A stretch of DNA of 64,000 nucleotides, taken from assembly GCF_014839805.1 (NCBI RefSeq), contig NC_051138.1, forward strand, positions 4,648,983-4,712,982, given 5' to 3'. Both the position numbers and the translations under genes were made by a program. Below, in pieces: positions 1-14,300 of this stretch. This DNA comes from Manduca sexta. Lineage: Eukaryota > Arthropoda > Insecta > Lepidoptera > Sphingidae. A model generated the notes under the pieces. The model was not told the origin of the DNA, searched no databases, and worked only from the letters and a program-made list of their open reading frames with translations. Numbering within the stretch: position 1 is the first letter of the stretch; every line of letters starts with the position of its first letter.

Positions 1-2235
1 TACTACGTTTCCATTTTAAAACTGTAGCTTCGTTCCTACTGAACCGATTTTGACAAATGAAGAGTCTATCGATTCATATTCATTATGCGATGGTTATAGG
101 CCTTTTTTAACACAATTACGTTCAGCAGTAAGTTCTTTATTAATTACATTTAAATATGTAATATCCTATGCATATACTTTTGTGTTACAGTTTCGATAAT
201 AGTCGATATTTTAATATCTTTTATTATTTTTTATACAACAATAAGGAATAAAAACACTGGTCTTTTCTGATAAACTGCAAAGAAGCCGGCAATGTCATAA
301 TACCTACATTTTTCGTTAAATTCATTGGCAACTATTGGGTTTATTAGATTAACTGGGCTATGATTTGATTAGTTGAGTAGCGTTGACTGTGTATTTTTCT
401 GACATCATACACATAAAGATTAAATTGGTAGGGATTTAAATTTAACATTGGGTATGTATCCAGACTTCAGTATACAAAGAAGCTCGGTGAAATGTGGATA
501 GGTACATAAGTATATCTTTGTCTTACTCCAATAAAGGCGTATCTTTATACTGTTTATCAACACTACCCCCAAAATAGGCCTTTGGGTAGCGAGTAGCAGC
601 TTAACCCATATCCTTTGTTACTGCAGTAACTTGACTCCTGAGGCCAAGCTACCAAAAAATGCCTTTCGACAAATCATTCCGGCAAGCGTGCAACGAAAGG
701 CGACCTTGTCTGACCAGACAGCCGTTTCCCTATACAATTTATTTATTTTCTTTTGTTGACTATTGTCAGATTGATCACGAATTTTTGCACACGACAGCCA
801 GTGACCATTCTGTGGAATTGCTTGTGAAATAATAGTGTTTATGGTATGTAAACGATTTGTAGACTGCTATCGCCATTTCTTATTATTTCCGGTTAATATT
901 CAAAATGCAATTTAAAAAATTCTAGTAATAAAAAGGAAAAATACGACTCCAAAACCCTCTATGATCTAAAAACAATCTAACTTTATAAAGTTTAATAAAA
1001 AATATTAAAACACAAGCAATGTCATATATCTTCCCAATTCGTGTTTTATTTTGAAGACGATAAAAATTGAGATGGTAGTGGGTTCTTCACAGTCTAAACA
1101 CATTTCCTAAACTACCAGAAAATTGTAAGTCCGCTGCTGACTTACAAGGAATGTGTGGTCATTTCAAAATAATGGGAATGTTTCAAAGGATGTTCAGTAA
1201 AAAAAGTCAAAACGTTTACTTAGATGCTTTATTGTTAGATACGCCAAAAGAGGTAATATATACCTATAGGTAATAGGTAAAAAAAAACTTATAATTTGCC
1301 ACGAAGATAACTTACGGAGTAAGCTGTTGATGCTTGTCTCTTGCGTTTACTTTTTTAAATACTAGCTGCCATCAATGATTACCATAATAAATTGTCAGGA
1401 AATCCCTATTCCGTCTCAAGGGCGTATCCGTCTTTTAATTACGGGCATTCAAATCGAAGGATAACTTTAAAGGACGTATAAGTAAAAGGGGATTTTTTGA
1501 CTCTTACCTAAATATAGCTATCAAAGCAGTCCGTCTAAAATTTTAAATGTAATATATTTTTTTAAATGTATTATCTTCGTACATCGCCACGACTAGCTTA
1601 TTAATGCTAAAAATATGCTACCGCCTCGAGCAGTATTGCTTCATTTAATAATTTAAAGCGATATTATTAAAGTTTAAATTTCATTGTGTGCATGAATTGC
1701 CGATGGTGAATTAGTACCAACAGACTTTCTACTGCCTCGGTGCATACATGCGTATTGTGCAACTTAAAACTAAGGGCAAAAATAAAACATTATCGAATTC
1801 ATTTAATTTATTTAAATATTAAACTAACATGGGCTCTATTTACAGCTTATAACAATAACAATCAATACGTACTACAATACATTACAAAACTGTTAAAAAA
1901 AACGCCCATCGGCTATCATTGGTTCAATTTTGATATATTTATTGTTAACAATATCCCAATTTGGTTAAGCTCTAACTTCTACGTCATGCAACCCATGCAT
2001 ATTAAACTGTAACTACAGAATTATTAACAATATACTGTCAATATGTCATTCCACGTAAATAGAATAACATATTAATACGTAGTGTAACACAATTCCGCTA
2101 ATAAATAAATTATTGCTAGCTGATAAATAAATTAAACTAAAATACAAAATAACCATGAAAAAATTTGCTAGCGTTACATTACGTACAATATTAGTGCGAA
2201 CTACATAGACTAGGTTCACCGGCCGTAGGGTTTAC
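1..2235 (-). other. Probable 5' part of intron 3 of the secreted-protein gene
   Basis: Exon 3 ends in AAG followed by the donor GTAAAC at 2235, so on the minus strand this stretch should be intron. It is AT-rich. I looked for an exon 4 entering in phase 1 and found none I can defend. The most GC-rich patch, about 540-740, holds CAG acceptor-like sites but reaches a stop within about six codons. An open frame at 1740-2012 on the plus strand is AT-driven. No repeat family was recognised. Confidence 0.55.
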
Positions 2236-2337
2236 CTTGGGAGCCGGGCGGCACAAAACCATAGCCGGAAGCGCCGACAACCACGCCACTGGTCTGAGAG
2301 GGGTCGCCGGCCGGGGAGGGGGGGAACAACACCGGAC
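2236..2337 (-). CDS. Exon 3 of secreted-protein gene (GPVLFPP...GASGYGFVPP)
   Basis: This is a 102-bp exon, phase 1 in and phase 1 out, so its length is a multiple of three. The acceptor is CATTCCAG at 2338-2345 and the donor AAG/GTAAAC begins at 2235. The split glycine codon (G from exon 2 plus GT here) starts a 34-codon segment with GPVLFPP, SPAGDPSQ, TSGVVVGASGYGFVPP and GSQ. It is rich in Gly, Pro, Val and Ser, with a GC content far above its surroundings. The longer minus-strand open frame over the same place is in a different frame and is only a shadow. The exon is recognised because it joins exon 2 in phase and forms a continuous low-complexity secreted sequence. A match to lepidopteran proteins could not be run. 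Confidence 0.75.
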
Positions 2338-5300
2338 CTGGAATGTAGCAATGCGTCATTGTCTTTGAAACTGGTCGCGTGACAGCCACTGACTGGCGTA
2401 GGCAGTATTATAGGTAGACGACACGCCACTCTTCGACTATATGAACTCCAAAGACTCTCCAAGAACTCCAATCTAAGAGTTCAAAGATTTAGACTTGTTA
2501 GTTTTGACGTTGGTATCAATATACTTTCTGAGATCTTTGGGCAGAAAATCATTGTACAATGTTTATCGTTAGGGTAAGTTACTCCTTACAATAAGTGTTG
2601 AATATGTACACGAATTTAATAATAAATAACTTTTTGTGTTGTTCTTGTTGTTTAGTTGCTACTTTTGCTCTGCAGGTCATGAAGGAACTGCCTGTAGGCC
2701 TAATAGTTTATTTAACAATTTTATTCAAAGTATTTAATCTACCAACTGTATTGCCTTTCTAAATGACTCAACAATATGTTTATAACGTCAAGTTCCTCCT
2801 TTCCAAATACACTTTATTTAGTTCCTAAGTTTGTTTTATTACAAATCAATAATATTTCTTAAAACCTAAATGAGAAATTTACTTATTGACTTTGATTATA
2901 TGTTGTGTATTCGAAAATATACCGAAAATCTAAAAATCATGTTTTCCCTGGACACCGATAATAGTCAAGCACAATATCTATCGTATATTAATCATAAATA
3001 AAAAATTATACAATAATTGTATATTCGTAATCACAAAATCATTTTTTCAGTCAGCATTTCGGTTTAAATATTTTTTTATTCAATTGCGTATTATCTCAGA
3101 TCTTATTAGACTTAATAATGAATTTACAAAGAAACTATAGAAAGCTAGATAAATCAATTTACAACTACTTAGAAATATTAATTTTGTCAAAAACCGTAAC
3201 GTTATCTAGATGAGATTAAACTATCAATTGATACCTTCATGCATGGAACTATTTATTTGTCGACGAACAGACGGTCAATTGAATCAATTGTCATGATCTT
3301 ATCTCGTTTGACAATAGCAAATAATAATATCTTATTTGACATTGCTCAGTTAACAGTTATGAATAAGCCTTATCAGCTATCGTACAGCCAAGCGAGGCCA
3401 TATTGAAAAGCTACTATTGTAATGATTTTTTAAGTATGAAGGATTACTGAAAAATGAATTTTCATTTGACACAATAGTTATTTTACTTAAAAACCGCTGA
3501 TACTGAACGTTTGACTTTAGGACGAGGTATTTAAAATTCTCACAATTCGCCAATCAGCACGCTATATTAGAGGTACGTATTCTATGCTTAGTCCTGCAAG
3601 GAAACAAATGTAAACATAAACAAATCCGTTTGACAATATGCGACCTTATCGCTTCTACATCCTCATTATGGAAAATTTTGCTACTCAACTTGGAAATCAA
3701 ACTGAGAATCTCAAGTTGTCAGTCACATTATGCCGCGACTAGACAAAAGAAATAAAGAAAGAAGAATAATTTATTTGTCAGACATGCGTAAGTACAAACG
3801 TATAATGGAGTAAAAAAGAGAATTAATATTATAAACAACTAGCAGACCCGGCGAACTTCGTACCGCCTAACAGTCGATTCTTTAATATTTTTTTTTTAAT
3901 ACTTGTTCTGCTATTCGGAATAACTCAAGACTGCATGTCAAGGCAGTGACAGGTACATAGGTGACCACTCAGCAAGATGTTTTGCTGCGGCATGAGCAAA
4001 ATCTCATATAAAATTATAATTATACGAAATTTTGTTAGTATTATGTAATAATACTCAACCGAAAATAGAATATTGTCTCGCATTGTGATTTTCCTATCAA
4101 CTTATATAATAATCGGAATATCTACAAAATATTTTAAAAACATCAGCTGACTTATTATGCAAGATTTTACGTAATGAAAACAATCAGATCACGATTGAAT
4201 CCTCAGTCCGTTATTAATTAACATTAAAGATCGTAAAACAGAATTTATTGGTAATAAATTTGTATGGAAAAATATTGTATCTTCATCGATATGCAATATA
4301 TTTAGTAAAGTATATTAATTAACATGAAATTCATAAGAGTATTACGGGCCGAAATGTTAACATTGTAATGAAATAATCAGTATACTCAGCCTGGCCTTTA
4401 AGGATCGATTGCTTAGTCGGGAATCGAACGGTCTGCAGGTTCAAAACCCAAGACACACCTTTAATTTTTTTAAGTTATGTGTGTATTATCTTTAGCTTTA
4501 CAATGAAGAAAACATCGTGAGAAAACCTACATACCTGAGAAATTTGCAATAAGAATTTCGAAAGTATATGAAGTCTACTAACCCGCACTGAGCGAAGACT
4601 ATGGACTAAGGCGTTAAAGCACTTCAATAGTAGAGGAGCAGCAGAAGAAACTATATAAAGGGCTGGTGATATTTATTTATTTCATTCAGCCTAGAAAACG
4701 AGCAGTTCAGAGTCATCCATTGTCTAGATGGTGTTGCCACCGTTTACGTAAGGACTATAGTAAGTAACTACTGGACATAAGACTTAATATCTCATGTCTC
4801 TGAATGGCGAGCGCAGTGAAATACCAAACAATACTGTGTAATTCAAGGTATTGGATGGTGTTTCTACTGTTTACGGGCGGTCGTATCGCTTACCATCAGG
4901 CGAACGGCAAGCTCGTCTCGTCATACAAAGCAGTATAAAAATCCATCAATCAAAAATCAAATAACCATTTTTTGACCGAAAATACGTGAATATTCCGACT
5001 ATATCCAAATGAATCTTGTTACATAAACTGATAGTTGAAGCAAAATTACTTCAGACTACGCGCTGTGCATGAACAATTATTGTTTGCGGAATTTAAATTG
5101 CCCTACTTAGATCTCTGTACTTGAAGACGATTAGTAACCGTATAATAAAGCATCGATAACACTGCAATCCTTGTAGACTGTTTAGTATTAGTGACCTTTG
5201 TTGCAGATCCGGTTGGTTGACGAAAAAAAAAATAGAATTATTTTCTAAGTTTTTAAGAATGAAAATTTAAAACGAAATATGACTATTGTACTAAAAATAG

Positions 5301-8300
5301 GTAGATAGAACACAACGCTAGATATTTCCTCAATATATATTTGTTAGAAACTTTAGCAAATATATATTTCGTTTCACCAACGTGAAAATTACAGTAACAG
5401 TATGTCTATATAAAAAAATATTTATATCGATTCAGCAATTTGTTAATTCACTTCTAAAAAACATCCAAACACGTTTACTAACTTTCGCATTTACATTAGC
5501 ATCAGTGAAGGTTTCGACTTATCCATAACCTCATGGTGTTTAATACTCGGCAACGAAAACCAAAAAGCTTAGTCACTAAACTTCAAAACAATATCCCGGA
5601 AACCACAGCAAATGTTAACTGCGATTGCCATTCACAAGCTTTCTATATAACTTTTAGTTCCTAGAAAGGTGGCACGTTAAGCAGTCCTAACCAATTCACT
5701 AGATGGTATAATTATATTATTAACATAATACATTGTACCTTCTACTAAAATCTCATGATATTCAACTGAAATACCATGAGATTTAAATTGCAGGAAGACT
5801 ACATTGTACAGTACAGGCTGAATTTTATCCTGTCATTCCCCTGTTCACTGGTGTCAATCTTAATTGTCTCCATGTCCGTGAAGCCAGGGGATTTTGCAAT
5901 ATCATGGCGCAGACATTTTCAAATTGTTGCCCTATTTAGGTTATTTAGGGAGGACAAACACTTCAAGTTAAAAATACCAACTAGCAAAAAAAAGTTGTTT
6001 ATCTCGACGGTAGCAAAAATTATAGCGGGTCATTAAATTGTTCCTCCTCATTGCTTAATATATCAGTGGCGAAAGGTCCATAAAGCCTGATTCCTATCGG
6101 CTTCCCTTTTTGTAGAATCTAATTATCACTAGAAGGACTTGCAGATTGCATTTATATATATATTATTAGTACCTATGTGCTGTGCCGGCTTTCCTTTCGG
6201 AAGAATTCGTCCTTCACCACTAGATTATATATAAATAAATATCTTCGCTTTTGTATATTAAATTCAATGTAAAACTTTCCTCAAATCAAAGCTCACATTA
6301 TTAGTTCAATACTGTTATGCTAACAAGCAGCTATTAAATACAAAGACCTCGAAGTCCGTATAATGAAAAAACTATTAATCATTGCATATTAGCTACCTAC
6401 ACAAATTAAGATACATTACACAAGCAATTACAATTTGAATCAACAAATAATTACTTTCTACCGTATACAGTATCCTAATTATAGAAATATTAAATTATAT
6501 AGGCTTTGTCAAACTGGGTCTAAAATAAAAACATTTGTAATGGCCTGAGCACATTGAGAATTTAATGCTATTAATTTATTTCAAAAATATAGACTTATTA
6601 AATTACAATTGCAAATTGATTTTTTATTTAATTTATAAAGTTCAACTGGATGTAAATTAACTGTTATTTGTTACAGTCACAATGCACATTAATTTTACGG
6701 CTGTCCGCAAACGATCATTTTAGCCTCCATAATAATATTTGCAGCAAATGTAACGTATAAACACAATTACATGTATAATTTATTAATTAAATATGAAACA
6801 TATAGAGACAGTGAGCAAATTAAGCTTTAGTTTTATGGGTCTATAAATTCAACTAAGGTTTTAATTGCCGTATACTCACTTAAACTTTTAACACACGTAC
6901 AATGTTTGTTTATTCAACTGTCGTACTGATAACCTTAATGTAACCTTTGCGAAGGTTCGTCTATTAGAGCTACTTGACAAAAACAATTCGGACATAGATA
7001 TTAAGGTAATACTTTGTTTTACACAAAGCTATACGATAGATATGCAACTAATATTATAGAGTTCTGTTAGTTAACTTCGTGTACCATAACGTAACAGTCA
7101 TAAAAATGACGATAAGTATGCATATCATACGATAGTTCAAATACCTTATTTCGAATATATTATTGAGTTTTCTTAATGATTTGATTCTTTTGCGAAATTG
7201 GACATCGAGATTAAACTAATTATTATCGTTTTTTTTTCGCGGTTTTTTATATTATAATTTTCTTCCGACGTTTGCAAACATTTCAGCCTTCATGATCACG
7301 GGGCGGACTGAGCTGTAGGTCGTCCGAAAAGAAGAATCAATATCTACCTACATTTTACAATTATACATAAATATGTTGATGTCGGTGCGATCTACGCAGA
7401 ATAAGTTCACAGTGTCTCAGTGGCGAAAGGTGAAATTTTCCGAAAGGGACACTGCGTATAGGTACGAATATGCATGAATGCGGTCTGCAAACCGTTCTAA
7501 TGATTGTTAGATTCTACATAAATTCTACATAAAGGGAAGCCGGCAGGAATCGGATTATATGGACCCTTATAATCCGATTCCTACCGGCTTCCCTTTATGG
7601 CCACTGCAGTGTCTTGAAATTAGTTTTGTTAATTATCGCTTCGCGTAGCATAGCTATGTGTGCCCATACTGAGATGTTACATAGCTAAGTAATGGGACCA
7701 ATAAGTGGACAGTAATTGCTCCAAGCCGACCCAACATTCAAGGATATTCAAATAGTTTAACGAAGCAATATGAACATTACAAATAGTGCCCGATTTATTA
7801 TCTGCTTTTGTTACAATTCCGTACGTTTGTGTCGAATTAGATATGGTTTTGTGTCGGTCAAAATTTTATTTATAAATCAACGAATTCTGATTATTTCCTA
7901 AATCTGGTATGTTGCTCATGTTAAGCAAGAATTATCTTATTACGTATTAATATTATTTTAGAATTTGCGTATTTACTAGATAACTCTTTGTATCAATATT
8001 TAAAAAAGACATAGAAAAAAGAAAAGGTAACAATTTAAACTAAAACATAAACAAACACGAATATTAACAAAATAATGGCATGTAATTTAAATCCGTCAAA
8101 TCGAAGCAAAATATCGAATGCTTGCAAACGTGGAATAGTGTTGTAACTATTGTAAAACTAATCGAGTCCGTCAGACAATTACATTGTTAAACGAATGAAG
8201 TAATAACCGTAATGCTAGGGTCTCTTATAAATGTCACTGCTGTTATCAAATAGTTGCGAAATTCACTCGAATGTATTTCGATGTTTTTATCAATATATTC

Positions 8301-11300
8301 TTCGGTAATTGTCTGAGTTACAACAATTTAATGTTTGGGACTAATTCCCAGATCCCCACGTGTGTTCTCATTATGTCTTGTACAGTCAGGCTCAAAAGTA
8401 TCTGAACAAATTCAAAATTTAAAATCGCCTTTAAATTTGTGTTCGTATAAACAATCGTTTTTCATCACTAAAATAATTTTTACAAGATTTGATTTCTTAA
8501 TTTTGAAGTTGGTGCAGAAATTTTTAATTTATTCGGCTACTTTTATGGCTGACTGTTCCTCTTCTAGACATTTAGTAAACAAAAGAAAATCAAGCGACCA
8601 GGTATAATATGTACTAAGTGGTAAGGCTAAGCTAATATAAAATCAGGTAAGTAGTAAGAAGACTCCAAAACTAATTCTGCCGTGGTAATCGAGAGTGCAG
8701 TAAGTCAAAGGCGGGCAATTTTTTATTTGACTTGGAATGTATATTAAACAAACTTTCATCCTATTTAGGTTTCATACATCTACGTATATAAGAAATGCAT
8801 TTTCTTGCTTGATAAACAGCAGTAAGAACTATAAGACAATCTAGTTAGTTATGTAATAAAGCAGATCTGCCTTTTTTGACTTACTGATATATTTATTACC
8901 AGAGTTAGCAATAACCTTACTGACACAATTTTTCACCGAACCTATAGATAGAATACTTAAAATTATCAATATTTATTCAACGGAAGAACTGCATTTTGAG
9001 CACCTTCGAACAAATTTCGCAAATCCTTCGTAATTTAAATAAGCTAATTAACTTCCATATGAGATAACGTTAGATTTTACGATCGCTAATTACATACAGA
9101 ACTCCTGACGGTTGAGTAAATGTACTTGACCGGTTTTTTTTTATCTGATACAATTAGTATTGTGAAAAATATCCTTTGCATTTCACAATAAAGGCTATTG
9201 TCCTTCAACTTCCGCACTATATAAAAAACTTGTTTCTAACCATTCTAAACAGCGCCTACTACTCTTGCGGAAGGCCTATGTTCGCTGGTGGATATACTAT
9301 GCCTCCGTGACGTACTTGTACTGCATGCGCGGTACGACAGCGCTCTGAGATCCTGGGTTCGAATCCCGGGTCAGGCAAAGTGAAATTTCAGTTTTTTCTA
9401 CTCATTATCAGAATTTGTGCCCGATATGGCGATAGGCTCGCCCCCTATCACATCATGAGACGGAACACACTTGGCGAAAAATGGATGGCCTGGTTGCGCC
9501 TCTGCATACCCCTTCGGAGATAAATGCATAATGTGTGTTTTATACTACAATTGCACGCGAGTGAGAAAAATCTCTCTGTGACTAATGATGTAAGTTTAAC
9601 GCATTCGAAACCACGGTCAATAACGAGTCTATTACCCGCTCTCTAACTTAGCGTGAACATAACCATTTAATGGTTATCCACGCCGCCTTCGTGGTATGCA
9701 GGCGGCCTTGCGACTGGATATTCTTGTTGCCATGCAGTTTTTAAAGGAAGCACGTAAAACCTGACGTGTGATATTTTTCGCCTTTATCAACGTTGAATAT
9801 TTATGAACTGGTTTGTTGCGGCACTTCTATCTACGTATATTCGAGTTTGTTGATTCGGAAGTGATATTAAATTGGTGTCGTAGGTAGCGTGGGCTATATC
9901 TTATAATATCAGCCCTGTATATTCTGTTTCATTGCTGGGCACGGGCCTCCTCTATTACTGAGAGGGATTAGGCCTTAGATCACCACGCTCGCCTAGTGCG
10001 GATTGGTAGACTTCACACACCCTCAAAATTCCTATAGAGAGCTTCTCAGGTATGATTTTCTCACAATGTTTTCCTTCACCGTTAAAGCAAGCGATAATTT
10101 ACAAAGCATATACACATAATTTAGAAAAGTCAGAGGAGTGTGCCCTTGGATTTCGAACCTGCGGACATTCGTCTCGGCAGTCCGTTCCACAACCAACTAG
10201 GCTATTGTCGCTTTAATACCTTACTAATATAATTAATACGAATATTTGTGACTATGTTCGGATGTTTTTAGAAGCCTTTGAACAATTTTGAGTGAAACTG
10301 ATCACATAAATAGATATCCAGCTCCAACAGGCCGGCATAATTGTGTCGACTGCCCAGGGGCAATCATCTCTCGTCAATCGACATTTTTGGCCCCACTCCA
10401 CTTACAATTAGGTGCATTGGTGTCACTTTGCCGTTCTCATATAAAAATAAATTTCTATATTAACATATGTATAGGCTGCTATATAATGATGAATGTCTAA
10501 ACTCAACCAGTATCTCGTGACACTATATTACGCTACATTTTTTTTTTTGGCAGATAAAACCTGCCCTAGCTACCGTGGCATTTGAAAAGGTCCATGCCAT
10601 TTAAAAATATACCTTATCTTGCATAACATTTGTTTGAATGTTGACAAGTCACTAATGTTGAATCGAACTGCTTTAAAATTTATTTTGTTAAAGTTTATGG
10701 TTCATTATTTTAATTAGCGGAACAGGTAGTGATTTTTTATTGTTACTATCAAATACTTAAAGCGATTTCCTGACATTATATTCGCATAACCACTTTATGA
10801 ATGGTCAATATTAGTATATATAAACTACGCTAATATCCACTTATGCCCTTTATCCCCTAAGAGACAGGGGGAAGGGGCAGGGGAGACAGACGCAACTGAT
10901 GCGTTTACTTTTTTTTCACCGTGTATTTTCCGTTCCATGACAGGCTAATTATTCGATTAGGGAGCTTCTTGAAAATAAGACGCGACATTCAGTTACTCGA
11001 ACCGTAAATATAATATAAAAAATATAAATTTCGAACTCAATTCGAACTTTTTTTATAATTATTTTGCTTCTACTCTAAGAGAATTGGTCGCAGCGGCAAC
11101 ATCACACTTCCAAAAATACACGTATTCGCCTTATTCGCACTGATATACAAAATTAATAAAAAAAAAGAACAGAAAAATAAAACTAGGAATTTTGATAACA
11201 ATATTGGGACATTCATCTATGATTACACATTGTTAGCAGAGGTGTAGACCAGTATGTGGTTTCATTTATTAACGCAATATCAAATTGGTCCTGTTTAAAT

Positions 11301-14300
11301 ATATCTTACGTATGAAATACTTGAGTCTAGATGGCGCATTACTTTCAGTATGTTATTGACCTTTACATTTTCTAGTGCTTAATGCCTTTTACCTCTCTGA
11401 AATTCCAGTCTGGAGTATCGAATAACAATATTTAATAACAATATTCGCGGTCACGCTCCGTGATATGAAATATTGGTTTAATTTTTTTTTTTAAATATTA
11501 TAAATCCTTACTTATAGCGAAGTGATAGAAATATCAATACAATAATTACGCATACTGTTCGCATCTAGTTTTACTTCAATTGTTATCTCATTGATATTGG
11601 TTTGATATTATAAGCTGACCAGCGAAATAAAAAATCGTCTCTGCGGGCGCCACTTTTGCTGTTTTGTTTGAAACGTTGTCAGTACAAGAAATTAGCGCCA
11701 TATTTTTAACATGGTGAGCATTTTTATTTTCCTGGTAAGGTTATAGATACTTATCGCCACCAATATCTCTTGTGTGGTAGATAACATCTGGATTGGTAGT
11801 TTTTACTACTACTATATATAAATCGGCATGAAGATCCAGGTTTGCTAGATTTCATTATCAGTAACTAAAAAAAATTGTACCAACACTCATTCTCCATTGA
11901 TAAAACCTCTTACTAATTATACTTGGTTAATCTACTATTGTAAACACATACAAGAAAAACACGCCTAAATTCTCGCAAAACCATTTTTTGTACCCATAAT
12001 AAGACTATTAATAACTATTAACATACAATAGCGAATTAACAAATGTTGTAAAGTGGCAAAAAATAATACTACCAGTGATAAATTTACTTGAGAATCTGTT
12101 ATTTAAATAATTAATATAATATACCGTTTCTTAAAGTAAATAAAAGACAGGTTTTATATCGGAGCTCGGCAAAACGGCTTCACTGTACTTTATTTCAAGC
12201 AAAGTGAAGCCCAAAGAAATTAGTTGTTTGATTAAAGAGAATTTTCACACTTTCTCAAAATATTTTAAAATAAAGAAGTCAAAACACTTATTATGTTAAT
12301 TATTTACTAATAATCAATAAGGCCTATTATAATTACAAGCCTTAGTACACACATCTCCGAAAGAGAGCCACATGAAACTTAAGCTCTATTATGTTACAAT
12401 AAGGGTTATATATCAATAGCCAGACTAATGGAGGTATCTTCATTGACAGTATCAAAGTTACTTTTACTTTTATCTGTGGTAACTCTTATTCCTCTTGCTT
12501 TAACGCCGTTTATGTTGTGGCAAATCGGCCTTATTATCGCCGTTATACTTTTCAAAGAAACCAGCTGTTAATGTCCTAATCTTGCCATGACATTGAAATG
12601 TAACAAAGCAATGTCTGTAACCGTAATTCTTGGTGCAGTTACCGCCACATACGCAATTAAATTAACCACGACTGTGATGCTAACGCTTTTATTTTGAAAC
12701 TTAAATTTTACAATGTTTCGTGTTAAGTGAACGTGATTTGTCGCGTATATAATTTATACCAAACTGATGACTGCCAGCGTGGTGGACTAAGGCCTAATCC
12801 CTCTCAGTAGTAGTCGGCTTATAGAGGAGGCCCGTGCCCAACAGTGGGACAGTATATAATACAGGGCTGATATTATTATTTATTATTGACAATGACTGAC
12901 GTTTATATGGTGAAGATCCAAGTCGTCTGTTTTAATGTCGCAAAAATACACAAATAAGTCGGCTTTCGTAGTAAGCCGGTATAAGTAATAATAAAAGATT
13001 GTAAGACGTTGCATCTTTCATCGGTCGAATTATTTTTACTGGACCTTATTATTATAGTCAATATATTACGATACGTATTTAATATATAAAATACTGTCAC
13101 ACATGCACCCTCGAAACTTGCAGCAGAAAACGTCTAGAATTGGCTGTTGTTTCCAATCAAATTAGAATACTAAAGAAAAAAGGTAACAAAAATTTATTAT
13201 TAAAAAAAATCAATAACTATTATACAAAAGCAGAAAAACTAAGTAACACGATATAACTTATCTAGTAAGTGAAAAATTGCCACAAAAAGTATAATCATCG
13301 TAAATAGTGATGATATCAGAAGTTGTACCAATAAGTAAATGACTTAACCGAATAAAAACTATTAAAACAAAATATTCGATTAAGATATTATGTTTTTATA
13401 AAATGACTTACAAGATTTGACTTTTGATTTCTAAGACCTGTCATTTGAAATTAACCTCTAAAGAATCTAAAACTGGACGAAAGTAGTTGCAAACACCGTT
13501 AGTGAAGTATATATTTCTGAAGGAGGCAGGTTAATCAATGTGCAGCTCTATCTCAGCCACACCAATCCAGGACTTACTCTATCAGTATGCCAAATTTCAT
13601 CGAAATTCGTTCAGTGCTTACAGCGTTCATATCTAACCGTTCGAACATCTTCTTAATTTTTTGTATTTATAATACTACTAGCGTTTGGTTGCCGTTGCGC
13701 CCGCGTGAAAATGTTTTTCCGGGATACAGGCCCCGCGGCCCGCTATATATTTTTCCAGAATAAAAAGTACTCTATGTTCATTCTAGGATGTCTATATTCA
13801 TACCAAATTTCATCGAAATCGATTAATTGGTTTAGCCCTAAAAGACAGACGGACTGACTGAATTACTTTCGCATTTATTAAGTATAGATTAGTTAGATAA
13901 CATATTTATATTAATTATCAAAGTAGTAACTAATTGTAATAGAGGGTTATTACCGGCTGGATGGTGCGTCCTCGGTTTTTACTCGACTGAGCATGATTTG
14001 TCATTACAAAGGTAAGTAGACCCCTATAGACTTCCACACTACACCGCAAATTATATTAATCGGCTTCGTATGAAACAAAATCACTCGTTTAACCCAAATA
14101 TTGATCACTAATATTTCCTAGTTGTTACTTCATGAGAAATTGTGGTTTAATTTTCCTATTACTAGCTTTAGTAATATATTTTTTATCATCATGATGAAAG
14201 TCGAAATTTACCAATTTGAAATACTTCGGCTTCCCGTTTTATTTTAGTCATTTTTACTTTTTATTCATGAATTACTATTGATAGAGCTTAATTAAGATAA

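Noticed and set aside
540..740. Possible exon 4 of the secreted-protein gene
   Set aside because: Acceptor-like CAG sites exist on the minus strand, but the phase-1 frame hits a stop after a few codons with no similarity in composition to exons 2 and 3.
2232..2471. 79-codon minus-strand frame over exon 3
   Set aside because: It runs in a different frame from the one that joins exon 2 in phase, crosses the splice acceptor and has no recognisable content. The spliced frame GPVLFPP...GASGYGFVPP explains the GC content here.
9325..9380. tRNA gene
   Set aside because: B box and a T-arm-like stem are present, but no acceptor stem, anticodon arm or 3' trailer can be drawn. The same text heads a SINE repeated at 27.2 kb.
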